Shown here one piece after another: positions 29,726 to 37,185 of a stretch of DNA of 37,185 bases (the stretch's first letter is position 1; each line of letters begins with the position of its first letter). The position numbers and the translations under genes were made by a program. The stretch spans positions 1 through 37,185 of the forward strand of contig JAITCL010000103.1 in NCBI GenBank assembly GCA_031283105.1, read 5' to 3'. Origin of the DNA: Treponema sp. Its GTDB lineage: Bacteria; Spirochaetota; Spirochaetia; Treponematales; Breznakiellaceae. The notes under the pieces were generated by a model. The model saw nothing but the letters and a program-made list of their open reading frames with translations. It was not told the DNA's origin and made no database searches.

Positions 29726-31129
29726 TTAATTAGTATCGTCAAATTCAAAGGCGGCGTCCGTTATTAGTTTTTGACCGGACGAGTCGTCCGGTACGGACTC
29801 GACTTTATTCAGGGCCTTGTTGATGGCTCTGGTTCGCACCCCTACGTCTTTGGCAAGCGTATTGCTTGCGGTATCAATTTGATCCTTTACTTTTACCAGT
29901 ACTTTTTCGAAGTTGCCAAATTCCTTTTTAATGCCGCTTAACAGTTCACGGATAAGGCCTGTGTTTTTATCGACAGCGATACTGTTAAAGCCCACGCGCA
30001 GGGCGTTTAGCAAAGCGGCAAGCGTTGAAGGCCCGGTTACTATTATTTTATATTCCCTGCGGATACCTTCAAGCAGTCCGGGATTGCGTACCACTTCGGC
30101 GTATTCGCCTTCAAAGGGCAGGAACATAATCGCGAAGTCGGTTGTACCTGGCGGGTCGATATATTTTTCGTAGATATCTTTGGCAAAATTTCTAACGGTG
30201 CGCGCGAAAACCTTCAACGCGTCTTCAACCGCTTTTTTATCGGCGTCATTATACGCGTCAGCAAGCGTTTCATAGGCGTTGGCCGGTAGCTTTGAATCGA
30301 TTGGCAGCCATATCGTTTTATCAGGATTTTCCCTGCCGGGGATTTTCACCGCGAATTCAACAATGTCGTTACTGCCGGTTTTTGTTTTAACGTTTTTATC
30401 GTATTGATTGGGATGCAGTATTTCCTCAAGTATAGCGCCAAGCTGGTATTCGCCAAGAACGCCCTTAGTCTTGACGTTAGTCATGACTTTTTTCAGGTCG
30501 CCGACATCAGAAGCGAGGTTTTGCATTTCACCGACGCTTTTATTCACAAGCTCCAGCTGCTGCGATACCTGTTTGAACGAAGCTCCAAGACGCGCCTCGA
30601 GTGTTTTCTGCAGTTTTTCATCAACAGTTTCCCGCATCTTTTCAAGTTTCCTCTCGTTCCCTTCCTGAATCTCGGTTAATTTTTTTTCCACTGCGCCGCG
30701 GTTCTTTTCAAGCCCTTCCCTTGTTTCTCTGGTCAGAGCATCGACTTTTAATGATGATTTTTCCTCGAACATCCGCAGTGAAGAGGCAAGCTCGTCCCGG
30801 TTAATTTTTGACGATGCGGCGATAGATTCCTGGATAGACTGAATTTTCGTATCAACTACTCTTATAAATTGCGTAATTGTGGACGACAGATTTTCAGAAA
30901 CCTTCATAAGCGAACTGGTTAATTCACCGCGGTTTTGCCCGAATTTTACTTCCAGGTCATTGCGAATACCCGCTTCGTTTTTATCGAGCCTGTTATCGTA
31001 TTCAAGGAGTTTATGAAGAATCTGCTCCTGCGGGTTCTGTTTGTTTTTATTTAGCAGTAAAATTATAAAGATAAACTGGATTAAAACAAGAACAAGGATG
31101 ATGAATTGGATAATAAAGCTTATATTCAT
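29726..31129 (-). CDS. rmuC: RmuC-family DNA recombination protein
   Basis: A 467-residue RmuC: an N-terminal membrane anchor (IIQFIILVLVLIQFIFIILLL), a long coiled coil (about residues 35-215, rich in E, K, L and Q), then the conserved nuclease-like core (GVLGEYQLGAILEEIL, IWLPIDSKLPANAYETL, DFAIMFLPFEGEYAEVVRNPGL, ATLAALLNALRVG). RmuC limits inverted-repeat rearrangements in E. coli, noteworthy next to such palindrome-rich DNA. The start is the ATG at 31129; the longer frame to 31228 runs into the divergent promoter region. Divergent from the DHH gene with a 114-nt shared intergenic region. Confidence 0.93.
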   Translation of the reverse strand: MNISFIIQFIILVLVLIQFIFIILLLNKNKQNPQEQILHKLLEYDNRLDKNEAGIRNDLEVKFGQNRGELTSSLMKVSENLSSTITQFIRVVDTKIQSIQESIAASSKINRDELASSLRMFEEKSSLKVDALTRETREGLEKNRGAVEKKLTEIQEGNERKLEKMRETVDEKLQKTLEARLGASFKQVSQQLELVNKSVGEMQNLASDVGDLKKVMTNVKTKGVLGEYQLGAILEEILHPNQYDKNVKTKTGSNDIVEFAVKIPGRENPDKTIWLPIDSKLPANAYETLADAYNDADKKAVEDALKVFARTVRNFAKDIYEKYIDPPGTTDFAIMFLPFEGEYAEVVRNPGLLEGIRREYKIIVTGPSTLAALLNALRVGFNSIAVDKNTGLIRELLSGIKKEFGNFEKVLVKVKDQIDTASNTLAKDVGVRTRAINKALNKVESVPDDSSGQKLITDAAFEFDDTN

Positions 31130-31192
31130 ATTGCAATTATGCCTGTTTGGAAGGCGGCGGTCTATATACCGGATTACAAATAGTAAAATTTG

Positions 31193-31222
31193 TAGACATT
31201 TTTTCCAATTTTGTATTATAAT
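31193..31222 (+). promoter_or_regulatory. Predicted sigma-70 promoter of the DHH-HD operon
   Basis: TAGACA (31193-31198), an 18-nt spacer and a perfect TATAAT (31217-31222), followed by an AAGGAA ribosome-binding site and the ATG at 31244. A dyad ACAAAT-N6-ATTTGT (31176-31193) abuts the -35 box and could be an operator. Confidence 0.6.
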
Positions 31223-31243
31223 ATACATATAAGGAATGATAAA

Positions 31244-32149
31244 ATGAGATTATTAACCAGATCTGATTTTGACGGTCTTGCCTGCGGAGCCCTTTTGGTA
31301 TATTTGGGCTTAATTGACGATTGGAAATTCGTGCATCCAAAAGATATTCAGGATGGACTTATTGATGTATCCGATAATGATATTTTGGCAAATGTTCCAT
31401 ATATGAAGGGCTGTAAACTCTGGTTTGATCATCATTCAAGCGAAAGCGAGCGTCTGGGCGGGGGAGCTTATTTTGAGGGTGTTTCCAAATCCGCTCCCAG
31501 CTGCGCCCGTGTGGTGTATGAATATTACGGCGGTGACGCTAAATTCGGGTGTTTTGCTGAAATGATACATTATGTCGATAAAGTCGATTCCGGCAACCTT
31601 ACCTCGGGCGAAATACTTGATCCCAGGGGCTGGATTCTTCTTGGTTTTATCATGGATCCGCGCACCGGTCTCGGACGTTTCCGTAATTTCACAATCAGCA
31701 ATTACGAGTTAATGAAAATTCTGGCTAAAGCCTGCGCCGAAAAAACAATAGACGAAATTCTCCTGATGCCTGATATCAAGGAACGTCTGGATCTTTATTA
31801 CGAGCAAACAGATCTTTTTAAGGATATGATAAAGAAGTACGCCAGAACAGACGGTAAAACCATCGTCGTCGATCTTCGTAATGTTGATACGATTTATGCC
31901 GGTAACCGTTTCCTGCTCTATACCTTATTCCCCGAGCAGAATATTTCAATCTGGATTGTGGACGGAAAAAATAAAAGCAATGTGGCAATTACAATAGGTT
32001 ACAGCATTATTAACAGAGGCGCTGTTATTGATGTCGGCTCGATGCTGCTTCATTACGGCGGCGGCGGTCATCGCCAGGTTGGCACCTGTCAGGTATCCCG
32101 CGAAGACGCTGATAAAGTCATAACGGAAATAATGGACAAGATCAGGTAA
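31244..32149 (+). CDS. DHH-family phosphoesterase
   Basis: A 301-residue protein with the two-domain DHH/DHHA1 layout. N-terminal metal site: LLTRSDFDGLACGALL (the family DxDA is DFDG here), then WFDHHSSE (the DHH signature). C-terminal substrate domain: GGGGHRQVGTCQVS. These enzymes cleave short phosphodiester substrates such as pApA, pGpG or nanoRNA, or polyphosphate. The ATG at 31244 has AAGGAATG upstream; an in-frame start at 31211 lies inside the predicted promoter. The HD-domain gene follows after 5 nt, so the pair is surely cotranscribed. A role in degrading linear dinucleotides released by its partner is inferred. Confidence 0.88.
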   Translation: MRLLTRSDFDGLACGALLVYLGLIDDWKFVHPKDIQDGLIDVSDNDILANVPYMKGCKLWFDHHSSESERLGGGAYFEGVSKSAPSCARVVYEYYGGDAKFGCFAEMIHYVDKVDSGNLTSGEILDPRGWILLGFIMDPRTGLGRFRNFTISNYELMKILAKACAEKTIDEILLMPDIKERLDLYYEQTDLFKDMIKKYARTDGKTIVVDLRNVDTIYAGNRFLLYTLFPEQNISIWIVDGKNKSNVAITIGYSIINRGAVIDVGSMLLHYGGGGHRQVGTCQVSREDADKVITEIMDKIR

Positions 32150-32154
32150 ATATT

Positions 32155-33573
32155 TTGTCAGGCAAAGAGACATATATACCGCTAAAAGAAATATTATCAC
32201 AGGGGGATAATGCCGGGTTAAGCAGGGAATATGTTGATATCATGCTGCAGGATGATATTCCCGTAGTTTGTGTTAATCAGGATACATCGAAAAGCCGCAA
32301 AATGCCGTTTAAAGTTATGTATAATAACAAAACCGCGTTCTGGCAGCAGGGAGGCGGTTGGACATATTCCATTTCCAGTATAGATCTGGATAAAGTTAAG
32401 GAAAAACTGGTTGCCAGACCCGGCAACTGGGAAAAAGAACAGCCTAAAAAATCAAAACCGGAAATTACAAAACAGACGGTTAAAGATCAGGGTTTTGGCA
32501 AAAAATATGACGATATCGCCTCAATGTCAACCGAACAAAAAATTAGCCATCTTAATCTGCAAAAAACAAAGTTAAACGATTTATTCGTGAAAAAAGCGAG
32601 AGACAGGGAAATAATCGCCGAAGCCCTTGTTGAATCCACGAGCGATGCCGCGATTATTAACCATATCGCGCTGGAAGAAGCGATGCGTTTGGGTGATGAT
32701 GAGGCAAAAAAACAAACCCAGGAACTGGTGGATTCAACGCATGAAATGGTAAAATCATCGACATATCTTTTTTCCGAGGATGTATTCAGCGACGAGCTGG
32801 TGAACGAACTGGTGGAAAAATCAAACGGTACAATTGTACAGCATATGACCAGGGTGTTCCTGAACGGGATTGCTTTTCTTTCATATTACAATAAACTTGT
32901 CTCATCATCAAGCGCCATAAATAAAATACGGATTTCTTTCGCGGCGAAGTACCGTGAATATTATCAAAGCCTGCTTCCCCACATTCCCCCGGGGAATTTT
33001 ACCCTTGAGCGTGTTTTCTACAAGGGCATGGCGGCGATACCGCCTGATCTTTTTCATAAATGGAGCGTCGGGTTTTTAATTCATGATATAGGAAAAGCCA
33101 CCGCGGTGGAGTATCACGAGGGCGAATCGGAATATAACCGTGACGTTGTAATCGAGCATGTAAAAATCGGTTATAAATCAGTCATGAACAAAACAAATTA
33201 CCCTGTTGAAGCCAGCCTTATTACGGGATTTCATCATGAATACTACGGTGACGTTTCAGGTTACGGATATTTCCGCGCTTATCTTGAACAGTATAAAAAA
33301 GAGTATCCCGATGTTAAACAGGAGTATTGCATTACGTACGAACTTGAGCCTATTTTGGGATACCGGGCGCTTGCCTATTTTCCCGCCAAGGTTCTGGAAA
33401 TTGTCGACGTGTACGACAGTATAACTGATCCCAACCGGGCTTACCGCGAGCCGGTGAATCAGACGGAAGCGCTTGCTTTGATGCGCTCGGAATTCATCGA
33501 GAAAAGACACAAGATAGATCCTGTAATTTTCGATATTTACGAAGCGTTTATTATGGATAAAATTCATCTATAA
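32155..33573 (+). CDS. HD-GYP-like phosphodiesterase domain protein
   Basis: A 472-residue soluble protein. The N-terminal 90 residues are of unknown fold (beta-rich, with KMPFKVMYNNKTAFWQQGGGW); a charged linker and helical region follow (about 95-250). The C-terminal HD domain shows H310-D311 in FLIHDIGKA, H335 (IEHVKIGYK), H360-H361 in TGFHHEYYGDVSGYGYF, and VDVYDSITDPNRAYREP. That is close to HD-GYP c-di-GMP phosphodiesterases, but the GYP segment reads GYG, so substrate and activity are uncertain. It starts at a TTG (32155) 5 nt after the DHH gene; the next in-frame ATG (codon 30) is too far inside. Pairing with DHH suggests cyclic-dinucleotide turnover. Confidence 0.85.
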   Translation: MSGKETYIPLKEILSQGDNAGLSREYVDIMLQDDIPVVCVNQDTSKSRKMPFKVMYNNKTAFWQQGGGWTYSISSIDLDKVKEKLVARPGNWEKEQPKKSKPEITKQTVKDQGFGKKYDDIASMSTEQKISHLNLQKTKLNDLFVKKARDREIIAEALVESTSDAAIINHIALEEAMRLGDDEAKKQTQELVDSTHEMVKSSTYLFSEDVFSDELVNELVEKSNGTIVQHMTRVFLNGIAFLSYYNKLVSSSSAINKIRISFAAKYREYYQSLLPHIPPGNFTLERVFYKGMAAIPPDLFHKWSVGFLIHDIGKATAVEYHEGESEYNRDVVIEHVKIGYKSVMNKTNYPVEASLITGFHHEYYGDVSGYGYFRAYLEQYKKEYPDVKQEYCITYELEPILGYRALAYFPAKVLEIVDVYDSITDPNRAYREPVNQTEALALMRSEFIEKRHKIDPVIFDIYEAFIMDKIHL

Positions 33574-33664
33574 ATTTTCACACGAAGACACAAAGAGTGA
33601 TATGATCAATAAGAGATAAGAAGCAAAAATAACCGTCTTATACTCTATATTTCCATAAGCTGAA

Positions 33665-33800
33665 AAGGCTTACCGGAGTACCCTCTGGAGCCTTATTAGA
33701 GAGCGCACCAGCCGCTTACCGGAGGGTGCGCTATTCGCTTTTTGGTGAAATGCCGACGGAGCAAAAAAAGTGGTGACACCATCGCGTGGTTTGCTTTTTT
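33665..33800 (+). terminator. Structured intergenic region with two tandem terminator-like hairpins
   Basis: The 362-bp gap between the HD gene and the LuxR gene (33574-33935) has no gene. It contains a hairpin at 33665-33694 (AAGGCT / AGCCTT with an inner CCGGAG / CTCTGG stem), an 8-bp stem at 33702-33732 (AGCGCACC / GGTGCGCT) followed by TTTTT, and a third at 33760-33795 (AGCAAA / TTTGCT with an inner TGGTG / CACCA stem) followed by TTTTT. The 11-mer GCTTACCGGAG occurs twice (33668 and 33714 regions). The last two are plausible terminators for the DHH-HD operon; the whole could be a small RNA. Confidence 0.55.
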
Positions 33801-33935
33801 ATCATAGGCGTTCATAAGCGCGGACGCGGGCGGTTAACTAAGCGGGAGAGGCGAAAAAACTGCCATTTCAGGTATTCGGTGAAATTGGAAGTTATTTAAG
33901 TATCCACACTTTTTTTCTTTTCTTCTTATTCCTTT

Positions 33936-35435
33936 TTATTCCCTGTTCACAAACACCGCCATAAACTCGCCGCGTTTTTTCACCTCGAATTTCCGGTAAA
34001 TGCTGGCAATATGGCTCTTGGCGGTAGCTGTGGAAATACAAAGGCGTGTTCCAATTTCTTCGGCTCCCAACCCTTCGTTCACCAGTAAATCGGCGACATC
34101 TCGTTCACGTTTGGAAAGTCCATGCTCCAGGAAAATATTTTCAAGATTAACCGGAATAGCCGTTTTTTGAACCGGCTCCGTTATTGCAGACAGAGGAATT
34201 TGCGGCGGCGTTTTCGGAAATAACACCCTAAAAGATAAAAGTGTAAAAACGGCAGCTGTTACCAGTATAAACAAAACCGTGTATTCCCTGCCGTTAGGTA
34301 AAAATTGGCCGGTTAATATTGAGCCGGCGATAGAAGAAACGTTGGTAAACAAAATCACCGCCGCCGCGCCGTAAAACCAAAATCTTCCGGCGTAATGTTC
34401 CATTACCGCGGCAGTAAAAACAACCCATATTGAAAAATGAACAATAGACGCAAGAGTGCCTATCAACATATTGAAGCGGGACTCATCAAACAACGGCAGA
34501 CAGGCAAGAAGAATAAACGCGGCAACTACCGCGGGAAGATACCAGCGGAAAAAACGGCGCATAGACCGCCCCGACAGTAAAGCGCATAACAGTACCGCAA
34601 TTACCACCGCCGGAATAAACGGCCGGAAAGCTTGCGGATTAAGGTTTACCACAGGCTGTAGCCGCGATTCCAGCCCCGCGTTAAGAAAATGAAAAATAGC
34701 CGAAAGACTGACCAGCCGTATAATCACCTTCCAGTCAGTTACAGGAAGTGATTGGAGGGAAGTGGAATGATTTACTGATATAGTATCCTTTGTCAAAAAG
34801 ATAATGCACATAACAGCGCTTATCCCCGCTCCCGCAAAACACCACTTAACAATGTTGAACACAATGGCAACAGTCGTGTACGGATCGGCAGTTTTCAACA
34901 GCGTCATTAAATAATTACGCGCTATAACAGCGCCCATGAGGGCAATGGTAAAAAATAGCGGGCAAAACTTGTTCGTCCGGTTTTCGCCGCCGCAAACTTG
35001 TTTTGTGATGTTTCCCTCATCAGTCCAGGTAAGAAAAAACAGCCCGGCAGCCATTGGATACATCATACCCGCAGTAATCGCCATACCAAAAAGAATCAAG
35101 CCGGAAGAGCCAAGTCATGCGTCCACGCCCATTGACCGGATACCAAAATGGGTAAGAATTACCGCTAGAATAAACCCAATCGGGCGTATATACCTGTTTT
35201 TCATGCTTTCCGCTGGTTTTTTATTGCTTGTAGTTTTTGGCAACGGTAAAAAAAGGGGGCAGAGAACCGCGCTTAAAACAATCCCCGCAAAATTCAACAG
35301 ATATACCCACAGCATCCTTCCTCTGGGAGCCGAAGGCAAAAAGTCGGTCAATGCGTAAGCTAACTGCATACCCGTAAAAATACATACCAAAGACAAAAAT
35401 GACGTAATCCTGGGCAATGGCAGGGACATTTTCAT
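33936..35435 (-). pseudogene. Membrane LuxR-type regulator interrupted by an in-frame TGA
   Basis: A 499-codon frame is open from the ATG at 35435 to the stop at 33936 except for one TGA at 35115-35117, after GIRSMGVDA. The N-terminal 370 residues have about 12 membrane helices (MFS-like), and the last 65 are a LuxR HTH: LSKRERDVADLLVNEGLGAEEIGTRLCISTATAKSHIASIYRKF. Membrane-sensor LuxR proteins of this layout and about 500 residues are a known family. A TGG-to-TGA change would explain the stop. The part after the TGA could still be made from a TTG at 35099, giving a 387-residue protein with the HTH intact. It is divergent from the GLUG lipoprotein gene, a likely target. Confidence 0.8.
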
Positions 35436-35498
35436 TTCGCTTTATAGTATAATATTTTAATAAAAAATACACCTTTAATATGATTTTCTCCTATAGTA

Positions 35499-35553
35499 TT
35501 TATAAAAATCATCCTTTCGTATGATGTTTTTCCCATTTTTTTATAAAAATCAT
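35499..35553. promoter_or_regulatory. Duplicated 14-mer, candidate operator between divergent genes
   Basis: TTTATAAAAATCAT occurs at 35499-35512 and again at 35540-35553, 41 bp apart (about four helical turns). A small dyad (ATCAT / ATGAT) is formed with the bases after the first copy. The AT-rich region lies between the start of the LuxR-type gene (35435) and the lipoprotein gene (35627). Binding by the LuxR protein is inference. Confidence 0.4.
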
Positions 35554-35626
35554 ACTTTAGTTGAATATACAAATGAATTTTCCTTATCCAAAATAAAATT
35601 ACTGATTGAAGGAGGTCAGTAAGATT

Positions 35627-36847
35627 ATGAAGAAAAGACAGTTTATAGCTTTTATTTTGGCAGTTTTCACCGTAACCATTACTTTGGTTTTTGGCGGCTG
35701 CGACACCGGAACCAATACATCAGGCGGTGGAGGCAGTACCTCAACCGGCGGCACCAATGGCAGGGATACCAATACCCCAGGTGGCGGCAGCCAACCAGCC
35801 GGCGGCGGAACTGCCGCCAACCCTTACCGCATTTCCAGTAAGGCGGACTTTATGGCGATAAGCGGAGGAGTAGGCACGAACGGAAAGTATTACCGGCTTG
35901 AAGCCGATCTTGTTGGAACGGAAAGCATCAGTGAACCTCTTGGAAACGCTTCCAATAAACGCTTTATCGGGCACTTTGACGGCAACGGTCATACCGTGAA
36001 CCTGAACATTACCGGAAACCATCAAAGTGCAGGACTCTTCGCCGCTATAGGCGGCGGGATAGGGACTATTCCGGCAGGCGCCGGATGGTTTAATAATGCC
36101 GGGACGGTAAAAAACCTCATCCTTACCGGCACAGTGAATGTAAGCGGGAGTAACGTAGAATATGCCGGCGCTGTGGCGGGTGATATTGCCGATATCGGAT
36201 CATCCATCAGGGGAATAGCAAGCTCCGTAATAATAACTGTCAGCGGGCCTTCCGCCGCTAGCGCCGGAGGTATAGCCGGCGCTGCCGGCAGCGGACAGGA
36301 CGTATCTGTAGAGATTGAGAATTGTTACTCCACCGGAAACGTTAGTATCACAAACACCTCGGGCGGATCGGTTAACGCGGGAGGAATTACCGGATACTGC
36401 GCCGCGGCAACAATACGGTACTGCCGGGCATCGGGCGTTATAACGGCAAGCGCCTCCTCCGGCGGTATCCCCGGTTATTCAGGCAGTATATTCGGTTCCA
36501 GCAGTCTCAAGACCACGGGCAGCTATTGCGTTGCTCTCTCTCCGTCCGTTTCAGGCGACAACCCTGTGAATCTTAGCGGGGTGATGATGGGCGGTACTTT
36601 CCGCGTAGGCTCTTCGTTCGGAACGCTTGACAACAACTACGCCAACAGTGCGATGACGGTTAATGGCTCCGCGAGCAGCGACAATGTCCTTTCAGGCGGG
36701 AACGGCGGCGCGGCAACGCTGGCTGCCGCCGAAGCGGCTGACTGGTGGCGGAACACTGCCGGGTGGTCAGGCAAGTTCGGAACAAGCGAGGCCGCACCCT
36801 GGAAGTGGGACAGTAACAGCAAGCGGCCTGTATTATGGTTTGAATAA
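35627..36847 (+). CDS. GLUG-type repeat surface lipoprotein
   Basis: A 406-residue lipoprotein: basic N-terminus (MKKRQF), hydrophobic core and lipobox LVFGGC at about residue 25, then a 45-residue G/S/T/N-rich linker. The mature region starts NPYRISSKADFMAISGG, the usual lead-in of GLUG-motif proteins, followed by repeats such as HFDGNGHTVNLNITGN, GLFAAIGGG, NLILTGTVNVSG, AGAVAGDI, CYSTGNVSI and GGITGYC; these should form a beta-helix. The C-terminus (WDSNSKRPVLWFE) is also typical. The ATG at 35627 follows AAGGAGGTC; the longer frame from a TTG at 35606 includes that ribosome-binding site and is rejected. Probably a surface adhesin or binding protein. Confidence 0.88.
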   Translation: MKKRQFIAFILAVFTVTITLVFGGCDTGTNTSGGGGSTSTGGTNGRDTNTPGGGSQPAGGGTAANPYRISSKADFMAISGGVGTNGKYYRLEADLVGTESISEPLGNASNKRFIGHFDGNGHTVNLNITGNHQSAGLFAAIGGGIGTIPAGAGWFNNAGTVKNLILTGTVNVSGSNVEYAGAVAGDIADIGSSIRGIASSVIITVSGPSAASAGGIAGAAGSGQDVSVEIENCYSTGNVSITNTSGGSVNAGGITGYCAAATIRYCRASGVITASASSGGIPGYSGSIFGSSSLKTTGSYCVALSPSVSGDNPVNLSGVMMGGTFRVGSSFGTLDNNYANSAMTVNGSASSDNVLSGGNGGAATLAAAEAADWWRNTAGWSGKFGTSEAAPWKWDSNSKRPVLWFE

Positions 36848-36880
36848 ACACATATTGAAAAAAATACAAACTAAAATAAT

Positions 36881-37185
36881 ATGGGGGAAACAATAAAACA
36901 TGGCAGGAAAAACATTATTCCAATCCTGTTTATCATATCCTTTATCATTGTTTTGCTTGTATCTTTTTATGCCAATTCGCTTATCTCTTTTTCCATGCGT
37001 ACTATGGAATACAATATTAAACAACGTTTGATTGCCGAGAGTAGAAGACTGGCTAATTTGATCAGCCCTGAAGAATTGGATAAATACCGCAATGTGGAAG
37101 ATATGGAACTGCCTGAATATCATGCTTTACGTCAACGACTGCTTGATTTTTCCCATGAAGCCGATGTTCTGTATGCTTATTATTT
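36881..37185 (+). CDS. Membrane sensor protein, 3'-truncated by the window
   Basis: Open from the ATG at 36881 to the window end (101 codons). After a basic start (IKHGRKN) there is one strong membrane helix (IIPILFIISFIIVLLVSFYA), then an extracytoplasmic helical region (LIAESRRLANLISPEELDKY, then MELPEYHALRQRLLDFSHEADVLYAYY). This is the usual N-terminus of sensor histidine kinases or diguanylate cyclases with a periplasmic sensor; the output domain is outside the window. The ribosome-binding site is poor. It is 34 nt after the GLUG lipoprotein stop and may be cotranscribed with it. Confidence 0.7.
   Translation, partial: MGETIKHGRKNIIPILFIISFIIVLLVSFYANSLISFSMRTMEYNIKQRLIAESRRLANLISPEELDKYRNVEDMELPEYHALRQRLLDFSHEADVLYAYY

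Noticed and set aside
35115-35117. TGA read as selenocysteine, or as tryptophan by a changed code.
   Set aside because: Other genes in the window use TGA as their stop (thiE, gpmI, HAD), no convincing SECIS-like hairpin follows, and LuxR-type regulators have no selenocysteine at this place.
1-37185. tRNA, rRNA, transposase or integrase genes.
   Set aside because: No cloverleaf-like segment with a TTCGA-type T-loop, no rRNA-like stretch and no DDE or tyrosine-recombinase motifs were found by eye; a tRNA or profile search would be decisive.

Overview
The window looks like chromosomal DNA of a treponeme-type spirochaete. The strongest marker is a complete class B core flagellin (FlaB). Several lipoproteins with loose spirochaete-type lipoboxes (FVSC, LASC, FGGC) and repeat-rich surface proteins agree with this. 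A termite-gut or other host-associated, prototrophic Treponema is my inference, based on complete histidine and thiamine-salvage operons next to decaying small modules and many palindromic repeats. I saw no rRNA, tRNA, CRISPR array or transposase. LAYOUT: 1-1113 holds the end of an ABC-2 permease and an ECF sigma factor. 1128-4968 (minus) is a thiamine-salvage operon, thiD-thiM-thiE-HAD-tenA, behind a TPP riboswitch with its own terminator; its likely promoter lies inside the last codons of the upstream lipoprotein gene (4931-5656). 5720-8287 carries an acyl-CoA synthetase and a radical SAM protein. 8473-11980 (minus) is an AT-rich, translationally coupled cluster: a UbiA prenyltransferase of the decaprenyl-phosphate phosphoribosyltransferase type, a HAD phosphatase, a 4-TM SMR/ArnE-like protein and a large multi-TM protein. 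It reads as a complete route for making, flipping and using a polyprenyl-phosphate pentose. It is flanked by gene remnants and an XRE regulator. 12766-19705 (minus) is a compact histidine operon, hisG-B-H-F-(A-I-E)-C-D, in which HisA, HisI and HisE are one polypeptide. 20055-22936 couples gpmI to a secreted seven-repeat protein. 23106-25499 is unstable accessory DNA: a lipoprotein frameshifted at a C11 tract, four stem-loops, a 21-bp tandem array with palindromic cores, and a decayed BrnT-type toxin-antitoxin pair. 25585-27683 is recO-argA. 27896-29070 is flaB with a leader of six consecutive stem-loops and a terminator. 29182-33573 has a DUF2271-like secreted protein, rmuC, and a DHH phosphoesterase/HD-domain gene pair. 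33936-35435 is a membrane LuxR-type regulator split by an in-frame TGA, divergent from a GLUG-type lipoprotein (35627-36847). The window ends in the N-terminus of a membrane sensor. HOW THE GENES WORK TOGETHER: the thi operon salvages thiamine breakdown products and bases to thiamine phosphate under TPP control. The his operon covers every step from PRPP to histidine except histinidol-phosphate dephosphorylation (histidinol-phosphate phosphatase). The UbiA cluster probably decorates a surface glycan. The DHH/HD pair probably acts in nucleotide second-messenger turnover. The most interesting unexplained structures are the 21-bp palindrome-core arrays (24532-24972, with a degenerate relative at 19819-19965), the serial stem-loops before flaB and after 24338, and the polyprenyl-pentose cluster.
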